A stretch of DNA of 64,000 nt, from positions 124,001 through 188,000 of the forward strand of contig JAWWNJ010000028.1 of the NCBI GenBank assembly GCA_037176885.1. Reading direction: 5' to 3'. The position numbers were made by a program, and so were the translations under genes. Below, one piece after another: positions 37,083 to 48,128 of the stretch. Every line of letters begins with the position of its first letter. The stretch's first letter is position 1. Under the pieces are notes generated by a model. The model saw only the letters and a program-made list of their open reading frames with translations. It was not told where the DNA came from and made no database searches. Source of the DNA: Favolaschia claudopus. Lineage: Eukaryota > Basidiomycota > Agaricomycetes > Agaricales > Mycenaceae.

Positions 37083-37749
37083 TTAGGCAACAGTCGAAGA
37101 CAAGCTGCAGCGGCGCTGGGATTCGCCACATAGAGTGAAGAGGTGTACAGGGAGTATGAATTTCTCCAGAAGAAACAGGGTATCTGAGCGATTGGTCAGT
37201 GTGAATTGTTTGGTGAAGGGACGTGTAACGCACTTGAAATGGCTCCTGAAGCGTCCAACTTCTGCATCATCGAATATCCTACAGCCCAGCTCTTTCAGCC
37301 CTATCATCGGGTCTCCATCGTGCAGGAAGAGGAAATATAGACCGCCAGTACAAGCCCATCGCCACGAGGAAGGTGGGTTGGGTGCAAGCGTTTGGGGCAA
37401 ATAAAGCTGGTCATCCAGGATCGCGGATGATGTGAGGAGGAGATAATCGTGAAGATATGGACGTTGAAGACCCGTGCAGTCATGATTGCTCGAAGACAAG
37501 GAGGAAGCCTCCGCTGCTAAATGCAAGGGGTATTTTGCTAATCCATGTAGAGATGAGTATTAGAGGATATGCAAGCAAACAGATTAACTCACCATGGTCC
37601 GTGTCAGGCTGAAAAGTCAGGGTATTGTACTACGCCATGCATTTCTAGCATTGGATCATCCACTCGACAAGGCGAGCAAATCCTTCGGATTGCAGAATAA
37701 ATTTTGATGAGAGTACGGTTTCGAGATATACATGGACTTGAGTAGGCAT
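37083..37749 (-). CDS. Small hypothetical protein, function not recognised
   Basis: Proposed start MPTQVHVYLETVLSSKFILQ at 37749. A first exon ends FARL, a very short exon encodes PDTDH, and a third runs KYPLHLAAEASSLSSSN.. to STVA at 37083. Both introns have GT..AG ends and keep frame. The third exon is open for about 145 codons. No domain, signal peptide or membrane span is evident. It lies head-to-tail behind EPL1 with about 200 bp between. It could be a small complex subunit or a non-coding transcript. Confidence 0.45.
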
Positions 37750-39107
37750 GATCCAGAATATGAACCGAGTATGAAGCTTTGAAGTCGACTAAGGGAGACA
37801 AAGGCAGGGGAAGAGAGAGGCGAATCCTCACTCACGTGCCTCGGGACCGGTGTTGTTGAGGTGTGGGAGTTTTCGCCGGTATCTGCCGATGTTGGTTGAC
37901 TCTCCCCCCACGATCATCTCAGTCTTGTCAGCCTCTCTGCCTTGCTGTTTGCAGCCGTCCCGCTAAGCACCATTTGTCTCGGAACTCGAAGACTTGAAAC
38001 TTGCGCGAACTCCCGATTGTCGACGGCCTCAACCCAAACTTGGCCCAAACTCAATGCAAACGCTCCCAACTGCTCCCAACGCCGACTGTTTCACTGCCCA
38101 CTGGAACTGTTTGAAAACCTTGTTCGCACACTGTCAACATACTGGTGTCGCCGACGGGTCAAAGAGTGAATCTGCTGAAAACTAATATGCTTCTCACTTG
38201 GTCACATTGAAAATAATCGTGGTCTGATCGCGCTGAACTCAGGAACCCGACTGCAGGACACAGGACGCACAGCCCTCGAAGCTAAATCCAGGTGATGAAA
38301 CTATGGATACGCAGCGTCCTTGGTAAGTCTGATCATGGACTTCTAAGCCAACTAACGAAGAAAGTACATCATGATAAGTACCTTCACCAACTACTCTGCC
38401 GACCGCAGAAATTATCTGATTCCACATGAATTTTTACGACTTGCTATGATAGCATGTTGCCTGGGAGTTGCGCGAGACAGGGAATTTTAGATACAGTGGG
38501 ACAGCATTCTTCAACCTCAACCGCAGTCAGAATGAGCAGTTACACTCCTCATCAACTGGTAAATTTGTGACCCGCAGTTCGTACCGTGACTGCGCAACCA
38601 CTGAATTTAGGCATTTTCTTTGCATTTTCTTCAAAAACAATCGCAAAGGTTAAATTTGTTCTGCATGACTATGCTAACAGGTGCAATTCATGTCATCCAA
38701 TTCCTCTCTGCGCTGTGCTACTTCCTTTCCCTGGTATGTTGAGTTCTTCAGCGTAAATGTTTATTGAGACTCAGGTTGAACACGCACAGCCTCGGCTACC
38801 CGATTCGACACTGTTACAAAGTCTACAGCTTTGAACCCGCTGTGCGACGACAATCTATTATTCGCCTCTACTGAATTGCAGCATACAATCATCAATGGCG
38901 GGTTTGCGAAGAATGATCCATGGAGAACCAGAGTCCGCAGTTGGAAGTTGTGGACTCCCGACGGGCCGACGCAGAATTCAACGTAGGCGTAAAGTAACGG
39001 AGCTGACACCGCAAGTATTTAAATATCTCCGTGGCCTCTGAGTTCTCGCTAACACCTCTTTCTTTCCTTCTTACATCCCCACTTTTTTTTTCTTACTTTC
39101 ATTGATC
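37750..39107. other. Intergenic, no gene seen
   Basis: About 1.36 kb of short frames. The right end is the promoter of the VTT gene: TATTTAAATAT at 39016-39026 is a TATA-like box about 85 bp before the ATG, followed by a C/T-rich leader. Confidence 0.5.
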
Positions 39108-40478
39108 ATGTCCACTCTTCACGCGCCACACCCGGTGTATGGCGGTTACCCATCCAACTCCGAATTATCTCTATCCACATTTGACGACTCATCCAAGCTG
39201 AAAGATGGGCAGCAGCTGGGATATGCCCGAGAAATTTCGCGTACACCAAGCCCGACTCAAGAAGAGTTCAATCTTCTTCATGGGATCAAGCCCGAACGAA
39301 CAACTCAACAGAAAATCAGTCAGTAATCTCCGTTACCCTCTCTGTACTTGCGACACTCAATATTGTATTATTAGAGCTGTATGCGATAATCGCCATTGTC
39401 ATCGGGATAGCCGTTCTCATTTCGGTGGAGACCAAGAATATCGTTCACGGTCTGAAACCTGCCACGGATTGGCTGCGCGAGTAGGGGCAATTTTAATTGA
39501 CGAGTCGAGTTCTCCTCACAACTCACAGTCATTCTGTTGGTCCCCTTATACCTATTGCTATCATCATCGTACTCTCTTTCCCCCCGGTAAGCATCTCTGA
39601 GCGTCTATTGAACACTTTTGTCTCTGAGCTCCCCTTACTAGCTCTTCGGACAAGAACTTGTAGCCACTCTCGTTGGTGTCACCTGGGATCTCCCTGAAGC
39701 TTTTGCTATCGTAGCTGGTGAATCACTTTTCGTCTGAAATTCTCGCAAAAGCTCACGATTATTTAATAGCCGGCACCGTCATAGGCGAAGTCGCAAATTT
39801 CTTCACCTTCAAATATGCTTGCTCAGCCCGAGGTGCAAAACTCGAACTCAAAAGCGTAGATTATGGCCTTCTGGCTTCCATCGTGCGCAACGGAGGCTTC
39901 TGGGTCATCTTGGGTTGAGTTTTTCTTTTAACCTCGAAATTACAACATCCTCAACTCGACAACGCAGTGATTCGCTACAGCGCTGTCCCCCCTCATTGTT
40001 CGTCTTGGATTATACTGCGTCTTTGGTGTATGCTAACCGCTGCGCAGTTGCGACCACCGTGTTCTCTACGGTTGGGATCTGTAGGTCCTTCACAGTTTCA
40101 TTGACTGCACACCAGTCTGACTATTCTATCCAGCATTTTGGGTATTCCTTGCTGCTGCGATATTATCTCTTCCCAAGCAACTGGTTCCCGTCTACATAGG
40201 ACATGTAATGCAGCCTTCCGTTGAAGGTGCGTTCCTGCAGTTGTTTTTGGCGATACTTGGAAGCTGTACTGACGCACTCGTCAGATGATGGAACAAGCAA
40301 GATTGTGGAAAATGTGGTTCTCGTAGCTGGAATCGTCGTTACGATCGTGGCATATCTGTGGATCAAGAAACAACTCAAAGCAGCGATCCCGGATTATGTC
40401 TACAAGCGAAGAAAGGCGCGTCAGGTTGGCGGCGGCGCTCCTCCTCATTACGCCGAGATCAATCTGCCCGCCGTTTGA
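39108..40478 (+). CDS. VTT-domain (Tvp38/DedA/SNARE-associated) membrane protein
   Basis: Polytopic protein of the Golgi/ER VTT family, related to yeast Tvp38, implicated in vesicle traffic or lipid scrambling. The start ATG at 39108 reads MSTLHAPHPVYGGYPSNSEL, then a Ser-rich cytosolic head. Exons continue ELYAIIAIVIGIAVLISVET; GLKPATDWLRD; PLIPIAIIIVLSFPP; LFGQELVATLVGVTWDLPEA. The core VTT signature is AGTVIGEVANFFTFKYACSARG, then VDYGLLASIVRNGGFWVILVIRYSAVPPH. The rest is FLAAAILSLPKQLVPVYIGH and a last span (VVLVAGIVVTIVAYLWIKKQL) before a basic tail, YKRRKARQVGGG. At least six exons. A second member of the family is at 62301-63567. Confidence 0.85.
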
Positions 40479-40622
40479 CCTGGGAACTTCCCTCGATGTG
40501 CATGAATCAATGTATAGCTCACTTCTCTGAGTACTCACGATCCTTCATCTTACAGTAAACACATGCCACACACATCATGTTCTACGAGATTTACAGAACG
40601 GCGAGCTACGGATGCTTGACAT

Positions 40623-42111
40623 TCACATGGGCAACTCAGGACTATCAATGAGAATTCCCACCATCCTCTCTTCGCTGTACCGTGTCCCAGGAATCTCACT
40701 TTCTTCCGCGATCTTTCGCACTGCAGCAATTTCCTCCACATCGAGTTTGACTGCGGACGCTCCAAGGTTCTCTTTGAGGTACTGCAGACAAAGATAAGGA
40801 AGGTAAAATGGAGCCGAGAAGATACATGCCTTGACGCGCTTAGTGCCAGGTATAACAACCTAAAGGAAACGAAACGATGTTGAGATCAGAGAGAGAGAGA
40901 CCAGATAAACGACTCGAACAAATTCAGGGCCTTGGGCTAGGATCCAGGCTAGAGTCACTTGCCCTGCTGTTGCATTGTGTTTTTCACCTATCTGCTTCAG
41001 GCGCGACACAACATCGAGAATCTTGGGGAAATTTTCACGAGAGTACCTGTTGACCGAGTCAATAAGAATACGAATGACCGGAGTTCACGAGTGGCGAACT
41101 TTGGTACAGTTCGCCTGAAATCTTTTTCCTCAAAATCATCAGGGGATTTCTGTAAAATAGTTCGTTGCCGATTCGCAAAGAAGATAAAACTGAAAACCAT
41201 ACATATTGTCCTACACAATACATTTAACGAACTATCACCGAGTAAGAACAAAATACCTGTGAGCATTCCGCGTCCCAAAGGACTGTAGGCTACAACAGTT
41301 ACCCCCAGTTCGCGGCAAGTTTCAAGCAAGGCAATCTTGGGATCTTCGATGTCAAGAACGAAGGGGGAGTATTCGATCTGAAGAGCAGAGATCGGATGCA
41401 CGGCGTGGGCGCGGCGGAGAGCCTTCGCAGAACATTCCGACAAACCAAGATATTTCGCTTTGCCTTCTCTACAAGTTTTATCACTGAATTTGTGGCTTAG
41501 CGAGCGGACCATAGAACAACATACTTGACGAGTTCGGCCATCGCGCCGACGGCTATCTCAATGGGAGTCTTGGGATCCACCCTGAATCAACGGTAATCAG
41601 CATCGAGAGCGAAGCACGAGGGTGTATATCATCAACCCACCGGTGTAGATAGTACAGATCAACACTGTCGACTCCCAGACGGGAGAGCGACGTCTCCATT
41701 TGTTCCTTGATGAATTTGGGGTCTGCACATACCCCGGTCGCGAGGCTGACTCCACATTTCGTGGCAAGAAATATATCGTTTCTCTTTCCAGTCCGCTTGA
41801 ACCTAGAAGACGGCGGATTGAGAACGAAATTGAACATGGACATGGGTTACTACTTACCACTTCCCAATCAGCTCCTCAGAATCGCCATAAATATGCGCGG
41901 TGTCCCAGTGACGACAGCCTCCAGCATGCGCAGCGTCCAAGACCTGGATGAGATGAACTCAACTCCAGCAGTGGAACCGACTCAAATATATAGTTACCTT
42001 GAACCGTTCTTCATCAGACTCTACTGAGCCATAAAAAGCAGATATGCCCATGGCACCGAAGCCAATCTCAGAGACATCAGCCTGGCCGAGTTTCCTGGTT
42101 GGAATAGACAT
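40623..42111 (-). CDS. Aldo-keto reductase (AKR13/YakC-type)
   Basis: Cytosolic NADP(H)-dependent reductase. It starts [20 protein letters not shown] at 42111, then MGISAFYG and the catalytic tetrad context: D at [21 protein letters not shown] in IYG, K in [12 protein letters not shown], and H in [14 protein letters not shown]. Later segments: [107 protein letters not shown]. It ends at 40623. An intron of about 130 nt precedes KSPDD. A TATAAATA box lies on the minus strand at 42157-42164, about 50 bp before the ATG. The gene is divergent from the S9 peptidase. Substrate not predictable. Confidence 0.9.
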
Positions 42112-42667
42112 GATGGTTGTGGGAGGAAGAATAAGAGAGCTAGTGAACTTGAGGGATATTTATACCGTTGCACTTGAACAACTTTTCCGTATGACGTCTA
42201 CTTCCGGTCGGGTATTAGGTTAACAGAAATTACTCATACTAAATACTTACCCCGAATGCCACCACACCAGACCACACCGACATCCGCAAGGCGTCCGAGT
42301 CATCTTCTTCCGGCACAAAACAGACTACAGTAAACAGTTCAAGAATCGAAAGCAAACCGAAGGGAATTTCAAGGGCGAGAAAGGTCCAGTTTCCGGTATC
42401 TGCCAGGATGGGAATGCTCAAATCAGGCTGAAGAGTTGCAAAGAGCCGTGTAGGCAGGACTAAAAATGATCGACGCAGAGTCGCTCGCGCAGACAATTTG
42501 CAGACAACCAGAGGTGTACTTATGCCAGTGGCACTTGGTGCCAAAGGACAGTGGCACTTGAAGCTTGAAGTCGGAGTTCGCGGCCCGACGGTATATTGAT
42601 GAAGCATCAGCGGATCACTCTCTCCCTCCCACGCTTTGCCTCTTGTTCGCCGCGTCCAGTGTTCAGA
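42112..42667. promoter_or_regulatory. Shared divergent promoter region between the aldo-keto reductase and the S9 peptidase
   Basis: 556 bp between two divergent starts. A TATA-like TATTTATA (minus-strand TATAAATA) at 42157-42164 faces the reductase. Open frames here have no recognisable product. Co-regulation of the pair is possible but not shown. Confidence 0.45.
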
Positions 42668-44987
42668 ATGTCGACGGCGCCGTATGGGACTTGGAACTCT
42701 CCGATAACCGCCCAGAATATAACCAAAGGAGTATACATCTGTTTCTACTACCCCAAATTCCTACTGAGATGATCCCAGTCTGTTAAAATTACAGAAATCG
42801 TCGTTGATCGCGCGACCGGTGCGGTATACCACGTCGACAGTAGACCGTCAGAGAGCGGGCGGTGTGTTCTCGTCGAGTCTCGCACGGGACGCGATCTCGT
42901 GGGGAAGCAATGGAATGTGCGCACTGGAGTGATGGAATACGGGGGAGCACCCGCGATTGTGCACGATGGCCTCGCGTATTTTTCCCACTTTGGCGATGGC
43001 CGGGTGTACGCTGTTGATGTTAAGGAGGGTAGTGAGCCTCGCGCGGTCACTCCAGGTCAGTAGTACTGCTATTTTCGAAAGAATAATTCCAAGTTAATCA
43101 AGGATAGAGAGCAAGGTCCTTCGGTTCGCTAATTTTGATGTGCATCCCAAGCATCCGCATCTACTCGTATCTGTCCTCGAAGATCATTCTGACTCCTCCT
43201 CCCCGACCGCCGTCGTAAATACTCTTTGCATCATCAACACAAAGTCTCAATCTATTAGCCCTCTGGTAGCCGGAGCCGATTTCTATGGATCCCCAAAGTT
43301 CTCCCCTGATGGCACTCGTATCGTCTGGCAGCAGTGGTTTCTGCCCGATATGCCCTGGTCTGTCCTCGTATCACGAAATGTCCAACAGAATTCTGACTCG
43401 TTCTTAGGCAAGGCGCCGAAATTTATGTCGCTGATGTCGTTGTGGATGCTGATCGGCTTGAAATCGCCAACTCGACTTATATTTCGGGGACTAAAACAAC
43501 CCATAGCGTGTCTTATCCATCATGGGCGACGAATTCAACGTTACTCTTCACGTCCGACAAATCTGGCTATCAAAATCCCTGGAAATACGTGTCGGAGGGT
43601 AGCCCAGTGTTCCCTGAACCGTTGGAACAAGATTTTGGAGAGCCCGCATGGGTGTTGGGTCGCTCTCCGTATGCTGTCATCGACGAGGGCAAAAGGGCTT
43701 TGTTTGCCGCATTCAAGGATGGCCGGAGCGTTCTCTATATCGTCGACATCGCCAAAGGAACCAGGCAACTCGTTGATAATCCATATGTTGGAATTCAATG
43801 CATGCAGACAGTTGGTTCCGACAAACTCGTATTTATCGGCGAGCGTGTTGATGCTCCGTCAGAGCTTGTCTTCTGTACCATCTCCGGTGAATCCTCTGCC
43901 TCATTTTCACCGGTAGTCTCAAACCAGGCTGCGGATGCGGCTGGCTTTCCCGCCGGCTTGATATCTGTTGCGCAACCCATAAAACTCGAAGCTGGACCTG
44001 ATGGTCATCCAGTCCACATATTATTTTATCCACCTGCCAATCCGGAGTATTCCGGCACAAGTATCAGTGGAGAGAAACCGCCTTGTGTGTTGTATGCTCA
44101 TGGCGGACCGACACATCATCTGGGACATGCGCTGGATATGATGTATCAATTCTATACTTCGCGCGGATGGGCATGGTGCGTAACATGGTCAGGTTCTGGA
44201 GTATTTTGCGAGAATATCCTCATTTAGGTTGAATGTCAATTTCGGAGGTTCATCTGGATATGGCAGGGGTACGTTTATTGTTGTTCAACTTACGCCAACT
44301 CCGACCATTCACCCTAGCATACGTCGAACGCCTCAAAGGCCAGTGGGGTGTCACGGACATCGAAGACTGCATCCAAGCTGCGAAAATCATATCTCAACCT
44401 CCATATAACCTCGTCGATCCCAAGCGAATCGTTATCCGCGGAACGTCAGCCGGTGGTCTCACAACACTCGGCGCAGTCAGCATGAGTTCCGATGTAACAA
44501 CTTTTGCGGCTGCGACGTCTTGCTATGGGATCAGCGATCTCCGTCTACTCATGGACGACACACATAAATTCGAGTCTGGATACGGCCATGGGCTATTGGG
44601 CGGGACAAGCAAAGAGATCCCGGAGGTGTACAAGGAACGCTCTCCGGTCACTCACGCCGATAGCATTGTATCGCCGCTCTTGGTATGACGACTTTGCTCT
44701 TTTCCTCGAACAGCTAATAAGATATCCAGATATTGCAAGGAGATCTCGACAGGGTGGTTCCCAAAGAGCAAGCTGAAGGTGCGATGTTTCCAGATGCGAC
44801 TTGGTTTTCTTTTCTCATAACGATTTCTCTTCTTTCAGCGATTGTGGAGAGCATTCAACGTCGAGGTGGCAAGGTCGAATACAAACTCTATCCTGGTGAG
44901 GGCCATGGTTGGAGGAAGGAGGAAAATATGGTCGATGCTTTGGAAAGGGAACTTGCTTTTTATGAGAGGATGCTCAAGATCAAGTAG
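42668..44987 (+). CDS. S9 family serine peptidase (prolyl oligopeptidase / acylaminoacyl-peptidase type)
   Basis: Peptidase acting on short or N-acylated peptides, probably cytosolic as no signal peptide is visible. The start MSTAPYGTWNSPITAQNITK at 42668 is the usual fungal opening. The N-terminal beta-propeller follows: IVVDRATGAVYHVDSRPSES, GVMEYGGAPAIVHDGLAYFS, FYGSPKFSPDGTRIVWQQW, HSVSYPSWATNSTLLFTSDK. The C-terminal alpha/beta hydrolase domain holds CVLYAHGGPTHHLGHALDMM (oxyanion HGGP), NFGGSSGYGRAYVERLKGQW, the nucleophile elbow RGTSAGGLTTL, Asp in LQGDLDRVVPKEQAEAIV, and His in PGEGHGW. It ends ERMLKIK at 44987. About eight exons; all triad residues are present. Confidence 0.9.
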
Positions 44988-45362
44988 ACTGTTGGATGGC
45001 CGATCTGCGTTTGATTGCAACTTGACCTTGGGCTTGTACTTGCCAGAGTCCAGACTTGAATATTAATTATAACGAGCAGCAAATCTCGAGTCGGTCGGAT
45101 TTTCGACAAAATTTAGCATTTGAGCTGAATCGAGACTCAAATGCACCAAAATCGACGTATGAAATTCGACAGATATTCAGCAGACTCCATGATGCTTCAG
45201 TTCTTTAATCAGCCATGGATCGCCTTGTGAATCCACGCTTTCCCTAATGTTGACAGATATTGACAGTTGTGTATGTGACGTAAGTGCTTTAGGATTTCCG
45301 AGCCCATCCGTTTCTTGTCTCCGACATTCATCGGCCCATTTTTTTTTTGGCTTCGCTCGCCA
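44988..45362. other. Short intergenic region
   Basis: No gene. Contains the peptidase 3' end and the promoter and leader of the ataxin-10 gene, including a T-run near 45338-45345. Confidence 0.5.
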
Positions 45363-47482
45363 TGGCAGATCCCAATTTGAAGCAGTTGATCTCCACCTTC
45401 ATCTACGCTTCCGGTACTGGAGACATAGCCTCCCATGGTGGAAGTGTAACGGCGATTGCGGAAAGCTTGGAATCAATCACAGCAACGTTGGATTCTCGAA
45501 CGAGGTAATATGTGCAAAAGATATATAATGCTTGCTGATCATCAGACATCTCCTGGGAGAGTCGGACACACTTTGGAGGGAAATTGAAAGACTTTGGCAC
45601 CAACTCTCTGATCTTCAAACTGTTGAATCAACGACACCCAGCGCTTGCGAATCGGAGACCAACAATAATGCTGATAGGCCGACAGCTGGAGCGCATGCGG
45701 AACTCTGCCTTAGTCTCGCGCGATTCACGCGGAATGTCGTGGCCGGTGTTCCGCAAAACCAGGAAAAGGCATAGTAAGCGTTGGCGTTTTCTACCCCGAA
45801 GCATCATCATTCGATTTTATCGACAGTGAATGGGAACCCTCCATTCGGCAGCTTCTTCATCACTACACGGCTTGGGTATATGCGGAAAACGAGCAGGGTT
45901 TGACATCATTGCTTTGCGACCCTGACTGCCTGCTCAAAGCATCCAGGGATTCTGGTCGCTCGCGTTTTGTCTCAGGCATTAGCCAATATCGTCACCGGGA
46001 ACGAGATTCTCGCAGCCAAGCTGTGGAATACATATACAAATCTGTCAGAGAAAGACGTCGTAATATTGTGCGTGTCTGGCCGTTGATATCACTTGCTGTT
46101 CACTTATGTCACTGTATTTCAGGCGTCTTCTAGCATCTAGAGATCCACGAACACTAGTTGCAACGATTGTAATGGTTTTGAATTGTATCGATGGAAGTCT
46201 GACGCGGATGTTCGCTAAATACTCATCGCTGCCCTTTTTGTTCTGATTGAACATGCACAGGAAAATACTGACAAGAACTGATATCGGCGTGAGGATGTGC
46301 ATTTTGCTTTTAGATGATATGGTTCAGTTTTATGACGCAGACGAGGGGTCTGATGGAGCCCGAGTATTCGATGTGGGGTGAGCGTTTCCTTCCTCTGTCT
46401 TCGACTGAGGAACGATTTTTGTCCCACAGTTACGAGATATTTTCCAGAATAATTGCATTGGATTTGATACCGGGTCTTTTTGCGCGACTTTCAATGTATA
46501 TTCTTCGTCTTTTCAATCTTATCGAAGCTGATCTAGGCAGGTCTGGCGAAATCATTACCCCCCATCAAACAACTGTCCTCAAACTCACCGACTCGTATTT
46601 GCAGGCATCTAGCGTCGGAGTCTCCGCCGGACCAAATGCACGCCAGGCGGTTGAGTCGCATGGCAGGTTGCGCCCCATGCTTGCTGAAACTTTCCTCTTG
46701 CTCTCGACCTATGCACAACGGTCTATCCGCGATTCTCTTGAATCTCCATCCTCCACTGCCACACCAGAACAAAATGCTGCTGCCTCGAAATCGACGTTTG
46801 ACCCGCCCTCTTCGCTGGATGTCATGTTACCCAAGGCCAGCGAGGCGCTTGTGCTGGTTACTCAGTGTATTGTGACGATTACCTTGAAATCAGCCGACGC
46901 CGACGCCACCGAGAAAGCTAAAATAAAGTTGCCGCAAGATTTTTTCAACGAGGCCCGCTCTGGCGATACTGGCATTGTCGAGAGCCTTATAGGCAAGTCG
47001 GTGTGGACCTTGTTCACGGTGACGTTACTGAAACCGTTCATGTCCAGAGCTTCTGCATTTACTGGATTTGTTCTTACCGCGCATCAACTTTGGGAAACCT
47101 GTGCGAGCTGAAGGGGCGGCGGCATTGCCTGAAGGAGTCGGTGATGCAACAGGATTTACCTATCTCAAGAGGGATCTAGTTCGTCTGTTGGGAATTCTGT
47201 GCCACGGTGACAAGGCCGTGCAGGATCGTGCGCGCGTTTGTGGAGGCGTAGAAGTGGTGATGAATCTGTGTGTGATTGATGAGAGGAATCCATGTATGTC
47301 TCCCAGTTATCAAACAGAATCCGGCAGGTCACTTATTGCTTTTCCTTTCGCTTACAGACTTGCGGGAACATGCGATATTCGCCCTTCATAATTTATTGGA
47401 AGATAACCCGGAAAATCAAAGGAGGGTTGAGCTGGCTGGCGGCCACAGCACCAATGAGACTCAGGGAGACCGATTAGATTAG
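45363..47482 (+). CDS. Ataxin-10 homologue (armadillo-like repeats, Atx10 domain)
   Basis: Armadillo-like scaffold; fungal members relate to yeast Ctr86 and are linked to cytokinesis or growth. The start MADPNLKQLISTFIYASGTG is at 45363. Exons continue GESDTLWREIERLWHQLSDL, ELCLSLARFTRNVVAGVPQN, YEWEPSIRQLLHHYTAWVYA, ILVALVLSQALANIVTGNEI, LLASRDPRTLVATIVMVLNC, a long helical middle, then LLHLLDLFLPRINFGKPVRA. The C-terminal Atx10 signature is FTYLKRDLVRLLGILCHGDK then AVQDRARVCGGVEVVMNLCV and LREHAIFALHNLLEDNPENQ. One intron, 46993-47047, appears to be of GC-AG type (GCAAGT..CCAG). The last residues after ENQ do not resemble the usual family end. The gene stops only about 50 bp before the retroelement, so its tail may have been altered by the insertion. 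Confidence 0.85.
46993..47047 (+). other. Probable GC-AG intron in the ataxin-10 gene
   Basis: Splicing G|GCAAGT...CCAG|AG restores SLIELLHLLDLFLPRINFG, the family sequence. No in-frame GT donor gives the same join. GCAAGT is the consensus for GC-type donors. Confidence 0.6.
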
Positions 47483-47535
47483 AAGATACCGGACTGTATC
47501 AGCCGGAGACTCGGTGCCATGTACTAGTAGTCAAT

Positions 47536-47648
47536 CTATGCCTTCCGTCGTCTGGTGAACAAATGAATATTTGTGGCCTAAAGCAAGATCTGCTGGAGCC
47601 AACGAAGGGGCGGAAAAGCCCAGCCTCGGATGGCCGCAGAGACAGACC
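47536..47648 (-). repeat. B repeat, outer copy (B2)
   Basis: 113 bp matching 47941-48053, beginning CTATGCCTTCCGTCGTCTGG and ending GCAGAGACAGACC. Confidence 0.85.
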
Positions 47649-47715
47649 GCTACAAGAGGACTAGCTAAACTACAAAAGGGAAACAAAAGGAGACAGAGAG
47701 AGGGATGGTGGGAGG

Positions 47716-47940
47716 GGAAAAGAAAAGAAAGCAGCTGCAGAAACTGCAAGCATGCTATGAGGATGTAGGTAGGAGGAAAGAGAGACGAGCTATGTACCTG
47801 CAAGCATGCTATGAGGATGTAGGTAGGAGGAAAGAGAGACAAAGAAATGTGTCGCGCGCGCGCGACGCGACATGTCACGCGGACCGTGGGAGTGATCCTC
47901 CTCTTTGCATAGACCCCGTTTGATCTCTCAAACGCTTCTT
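47716..47940 (-). repeat. A repeat, inner copy (A2)
   Basis: 225 bp matching 50391-50615. It contains a 54-bp tandem duplication (CTGCAAGCATGCTATGAGG occurs twice) and a CG-alternating run (GTCGCGCGCGCGCGACGCGA). Confidence 0.85.
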
Positions 47941-48053
47941 CTATGCCTTCCGTCGTCTGGTGAACAAATGAATATTTGTGGCCTAAAGCAAGATCTGCTG
48001 GAGCCAACGAAGGGGCGGAAAAGCCCAGCCTCGGATGGCCGCAGAGACAGACC
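47941..48053 (-). repeat. B repeat, inner copy (B1)
   Basis: 113 bp directly abutting the A repeat at 47940. The abutting junction is what defines the split direct repeat pattern. Confidence 0.85.
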
Positions 48054-48128
48054 AAAGGGGAACAGCCTCGAAAGTGCGGAGAACTGAGAGAGGCGGCCCG
48101 AGGAAGCGGCCAAAAACAAAGACCATGA

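Noticed and set aside
41050..41270. Suspected small insertion in the aldo-keto reductase
   Set aside because: The extra sequence resolves into a normal intron plus the conserved [18 protein letters not shown] exon.
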